A stretch of DNA of 5,228 nt from Gammaproteobacteria bacterium (GTDB taxonomy: Bacteria; Pseudomonadota; Gammaproteobacteria; Steroidobacterales; Steroidobacteraceae): positions 1-5,228 of the forward strand of contig JASHUC010000261.1 in assembly GCA_030040235.1 (NCBI GenBank), given 5' to 3'. The stretch's first letter is position 1, and each line of letters opens with the position of its first letter. The notes under the pieces were generated by a model, which saw nothing but the letters and a program-made list of their open reading frames with translations, was not told where the DNA came from and searched no databases. Position numbers and translations under genes: made by a program. Below, in pieces: positions 1-5,228 of the stretch.

Positions 1-1261
<1,261 letters not shown>

Positions 1262-1265
<4 letters not shown>

Positions 1266-2713
1266 TCGTATCCCGGCGGAATGCGCCGATGCCAGTCCGT
1301 CTCGCGCTGCAAGGCGTGCGCCGCCATGAGCAGCCGCTCCTCGGCGAAATGCGGCCCGATGATCTGCAGCCCCACGGGGAGCCGCCCGATGAACCCGCAG
1401 GGGGTCGAGAGCGCGGGCAGCCCCGCGAGATTCGCGCCGATCGTGTAGATGTCGTTCAGGTACATGGTGACGGGATCGGCCGTCTTGGCGCCGATCTCGA
1501 ATGCGGGGGTCGGCGTCGTGGGGCCCATGATCACGTCCACTTGGCCGAAGGCGCGCTCGAAATCGCCCGCGATGAGCTGGCGCACCTTCTGTGCTTTCAA
1601 ATAATAGGCGTCGTAGTAGCCCGTGGAGAGCACGTAGGTGCCGGTCATGATGCGCCGCTTGACCTCCGCGCCGAACCCCTCGCCGCGCGTGCGGCAGTAA
1701 AGGTCCGTGAGATCGCGCGGCTCCTTGCAGCGATAGCCGAATCGCACGCCGTCGTAGCGCGCGAGGTTCGAGGAGCATTCGGCCGGCGCGACCACGTAGT
1801 ACGCCGGGACCGAGAGCGCGATGTTCGGCAGACTCACCTCCTCGAGCTTTGCGCCGAGCCGCTCGAACACCTTGAGCGCCGCGCGCACGAGCCGCTCGTT
1901 GTCGGCGTCGAGACCTTTCTCGAAGAACTCCTTGAGCAGGCCCACCTTGAGCCCGGCGATCGGCTGGCCGAGTCCGGCGGCATAATCGGGCACCGGACGG
2001 TCGACGCTCGTCGAGTCGCGCGGATCGAACCCCGCCATGGCGCGCAGCACGAGCGCGGCATCCTCGGCGCTCGCCGTGATGATGCCTCCCTGATCGAGGC
2101 TCGAGGCGAAGGCGATCATCCCGTAGCGCGAGACTCGCCCGTAAGTCGGCTTGACGCCGGTGACGCCGCAGAGAGCGGCCGGCTGCCGGATGGAGCCGCC
2201 GGTGTCGGTGGCCGTCGCCGCCGGGGCGAGCCGTGCCGCGACCGCGGCGGCCGATCCGCCCGAGGAGCCCCCGGGCACGAGTGCCGGATCCCACGGATTG
2301 CGCACCGGCCCATAGAAGCTGGTCTCGTTCGAGGACCCCATCGCGAACTCGTCCATGTTCGACTTGCCGACCATGACCATGCCGGCGGACCTGAGCTTGG
2401 CCACGACGGTGGCATCGTAGGGCGCGATGAAGTTGTCGAGCATGCGCGAGCCGCAGGAGGTCCGCACGCCCTCGGTACAGAAGATGTCCTTGTGGATGAG
2501 CGGAATACCCGTGAGCGGCCCCGCCGTCCCGGCAGCGAGCTCGCGATCCGCGGCCGCTGCCTGCGCGAGCGCCGCCTCGCGTGTCACCGAGATGAGCGCA
2601 TTGAGTTTCGGTTGCGCGGTCTCGATGCGCGCGAGCGCCTCGCGCGCGAGCTCGGCGCTCGAGAACTCCCTGGCACGCAAGCCGGCGGCGAGCTCGGCGA
2701 GCGTTCGATTCAC
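1262..2713 (-). CDS. gatA: Aspartyl/glutamyl-tRNA amidotransferase subunit A (glutaminase)
   Basis: GatA is the amidase-signature subunit of GatCAB. It hydrolyses glutamine (or asparagine) and supplies ammonia for tRNA-bound Glu or Asp amidation in the cytoplasm. The product is 483 residues, matching the usual length of about 485. The Ser-cisSer-Lys catalytic triad can be placed: K75 in the HKDIFCTEG segment, S150 in PGGSSGGS and S174 in [10 protein letters not shown]. Their spacings of 75 and 24 residues equal those of the Staphylococcus aureus enzyme (K79, S154, S178). With the same offset of 4, R354 and D421 correspond to the glutamine-binding R358 and D425. Other family blocks are [13 protein letters not shown] (185-198), [17 protein letters not shown] (310-326) and the C-terminal [13 protein letters not shown] (428-440). 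The start is a GTG whose last two bases form part of the gatC TGA (GTGA overlap), and AAGGTG lies 5 bases upstream. The stop overlaps the gatB ATG. No damage or missing key residue is seen. Confidence 0.98.
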
Positions 2714-2994
2714 TCGATCACCTTGGGAACGAGATACAGCCCCGCCTCGACCTGCGGCGCATTCTTCTGGTAGCGCTCGCGCGCATCGTGCTCGCTCACC
2801 GCATCGGTGCGCAGTGTCTGCGCGAGGCCCGGCAACGGGTGTGCCATCGGGGCGGTCCCTGCCGTATCGGCACGGTTGAGCTCGCCGACCAACTCGAGAA
2901 TGCGCGACAGGCTCTGCTGATACGCAGGAATTTCACTGTCGCGCAACTCGAGCCTCGCCAGGTAGGCGATGGTTTCGATCTCGTTACGCTCCAT
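2710..2994 (-). CDS. gatC: Aspartyl/glutamyl-tRNA amidotransferase subunit C
   Basis: GatC is the small subunit that wraps around GatA and GatB and stabilises the complex; it has no catalytic role. The product is 94 residues, against a usual length of about 95. It shows the family pattern: an N-terminal helix containing IAYLARLEL (8-16), a middle segment [15 protein letters not shown] (33-47), an AHPLPG-type linker, then LRTDAV (62-67) and a C-terminal [16 protein letters not shown] that matches the typical end of GatC. The ATG at 2994-2992 gives the normal length. Only a weak purine stretch (CAGAG) lies just upstream, so the Shine-Dalgarno sequence is poor. It is the first gene of the gatCAB operon and reads away from mreB across a 132-base intergenic region. 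Its TGA overlaps the GTG of gatA by four bases. Fold-level identification rests on sequence pattern plus operon position, and both agree. Confidence 0.96.
   Translation of the reverse strand: MERNEIETIAYLARLELRDSEIPAYQQSLSRILELVGELNRADTAGTAPMAHPLPGLAQTLRTDAVSEHDARERYQKNAPQVEAGLYLVPKVIE
2719..2724 (-). promoter_or_regulatory. Ribosome binding site of gatA
   Basis: The minus strand reads AAGGTG here, inside the last codons of gatC and 5 bases before the GTG start of gatA. This is the clearest Shine-Dalgarno match in the gat operon. It supports GTG 2713-2711 as the real gatA start, in agreement with the family length. Confidence 0.7.
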
Positions 2995-3008
2995 ACTCTG
3001 ATCGAGTT

Positions 3009-3019
3009 CGCAAACTGCG
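3009..3019. repeat. Small interrupted palindrome in the gatC leader
   Basis: CGCA-AAC-TGCG is a perfect 4-base inverted repeat with a 3-base gap, lying between the predicted gatC promoter and the gatC ATG. In the gat mRNA it could form only a short, weak hairpin. It may be chance in DNA of this composition, and no function is assigned. Confidence 0.3.
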
Positions 3020-3035
3020 GAAAAAACGGCGCGAA

Positions 3036-4170
<1,135 letters not shown>

Positions 4171-4187
4171 GCACCCCTTAGCGCGTT

Positions 4188-5228
4188 GTGGCCGTCTTCG
4201 CCGCAGGCAGTTACCGACCTTCGCCGGGGCGAGGCGCCTCTCCTGGGTTTCGCTTCACGATCTACGCGGCACTCGCGATCGCCATCATGTTCCTCGACCA
4301 GCGGCGCGGCTGGCTCGAGCAGGCACGCTACTACCTGAGCGCCGCCGCCTACCCGCTGCAGCTCGCCGTGAGCTCCCCCACGGCCGCCTGGCGCTGGTTC
4401 CAGGACAGTGTCGAGACGCGCGATGCGCTGCGGGCCGAGAATGTGGCGCTGCGCGAGCGCGAGCGGGTGCTCGAGATGCGCTCGGAGCGCTTCGAGGCGC
4501 TCTCCCGCGAGAACGGCGAGCTGCGCGGCTTGCGCGACGCCCTGCCCCCGGTCGCCGATCACTGGATGGTCGCCGAGATCGTCAACGTCGAGCTCAACAG
4601 TCTGCAGCAGCGTGTGCTCATCAACCGCGGCGCGCGCAACGGCGTATTCAAGGGACAGGCCGTGATGGACAGCGAGGGCCTGCTCGGCCAGACGATGCAC
4701 GTCGGCCCCTGGAGCGCCGAGGTGATCCTCATCACCGACCCGGAGCACGCGGTGCCGGTCCAGATCGAGCGCACGGGCGTGCGCACGATCGCGGTGGGCA
4801 CGGGCGACACCCAATCCCTCGCGCTGCCGTACCTGCCCGCCAACGCCGATGTGAAGCCCGGCGACCTGCTCGTCACCTCCGGGCTCGGCGGGGTGTTCCC
4901 CCAGGGCTACCCCGTCGCCCGTGTGGTCGAGGTGCGCCGGGATGCGGTACAGCCCTTGGCGCAGATCCGCGCGCGGCCGCTCGCGCAGCTCGACAGCTTG
5001 CGCGAGGTCATGCTCGTATGGTTCCGCCCGGACAGCCCCGCCGCGCCGAGCAATTCGCGGGGCGGAAACTCGGTCGAGAGTGACCTCGCGCGGGGCAACC
5101 CCATCTTCCAGCCTCAGCCGGTTCCCGCGCGACGCGCCGCGGCGGGCTCCTCCCCGGGCGCCTCCCCTGCCCACCCGGCGCGCGCGACCGGGGGCTCCCC
5201 CGCCCCCGCCCCGGCAGCCCCGGGCACC
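4188..5228 (+). CDS. mreC: Rod shape-determining protein MreC (3' end outside the window)
   Basis: MreC is a bitopic inner-membrane protein whose periplasmic part organises the elongasome and activates PBP2/RodA. The frame is open for 347 codons to the window edge. The N-terminus (residues 1-22) is Gly/Pro/Arg-rich and cytoplasmic, followed by one membrane helix (about 23-36, FTIYAALAIAIMFL). A coiled coil follows (about 73-118, heptad-like, rich in Glu/Arg/Leu). The beta-domain spans about 125-279, with NRGARNGVFKGQAVMDSEGLLGQ (146-168), ITDPEHAVPVQ (182-192) and a VTSGLGGVFPQGYPVA block near residue 230, all typical of MreC. A low-complexity Ala/Pro/Gly/Ser tail runs from about 281 to the edge. 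The start is GTG 4188: an in-frame TAG lies at 4179-4181 and the next ATG (4287) is inside the membrane helix. It has only a weak ribosome site and is 17 bases after mreB, so it is probably cotranscribed with it. mreD is expected downstream. Confidence 0.95.
   Translation, partial: MAVFAAGSYRPSPGRGASPGFRFTIYAALAIAIMFLDQRRGWLEQARYYLSAAAYPLQLAVSSPTAAWRWFQDSVETRDALRAENVALRERERVLEMRSERFEALSRENGELRGLRDALPPVADHWMVAEIVNVELNSLQQRVLINRGARNGVFKGQAVMDSEGLLGQTMHVGPWSAEVILITDPEHAVPVQIERTGVRTIAVGTGDTQSLALPYLPANADVKPGDLLVTSGLGGVFPQGYPVARVVEVRRDAVQPLAQIRARPLAQLDSLREVMLVWFRPDSPAAPSNSRGGNSVESDLARGNPIFQPQPVPARRAAAGSSPGASPAHPARATGGSPAPAPAAPGT

Noticed and set aside
4171..4187. mreB-mreC gap checked for a promoter or terminator
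   Set aside because: It is only 17 bases, with no hairpin and no promoter hexamers. Cotranscription is the simpler reading.

Overview
The window carries two divergently transcribed housekeeping operons from a high-GC proteobacterium. The MreB sequence and its 347-residue length are close to gammaproteobacterial MreB, so a high-GC gammaproteobacterium is the best guess; a betaproteobacterium is less likely. The codons strongly prefer G or C at the third position, which also creates long open frames on the opposite strand that are not genes.

Left part, minus strand (2994 down to 1): gatC, gatA and gatB encode the three subunits of the GatCAB tRNA-dependent amidotransferase. The genes are joined by two 4-base stop/start overlaps (GTGA between gatC and gatA, ATGA between gatA and gatB). 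gatC and gatA are complete. gatB runs off the left edge and lacks only about its last 50-60 residues, the tail domain. The enzyme converts misacylated Glu-tRNA(Gln) and/or Asp-tRNA(Asn) into Gln-tRNA(Gln) and Asn-tRNA(Asn).

Middle (2995-3126): a 132-base divergent intergenic region. It holds two plausible sigma70-type promoters pointing away from each other whose core elements interlock, plus two small inverted repeats in the leaders. No RNA gene or small ORF is supported there.

Right part, plus strand (3127 to the end): mreB (complete) and mreC (its 3' end lies beyond the window) start the mre cell-shape operon. MreB is the actin-like filament protein; MreC is the inner-membrane and periplasmic scaffold that links it to the elongation machinery. 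mreD would be expected next, outside the window.

The gatCAB/mreBC head-to-head arrangement is known from other proteobacteria, for example Pseudomonas aeruginosa. I see no mobile element, CRISPR array, defence system, tRNA or rRNA. I do not think the window contains an undescribed system; its most interesting part is the compact shared promoter region.
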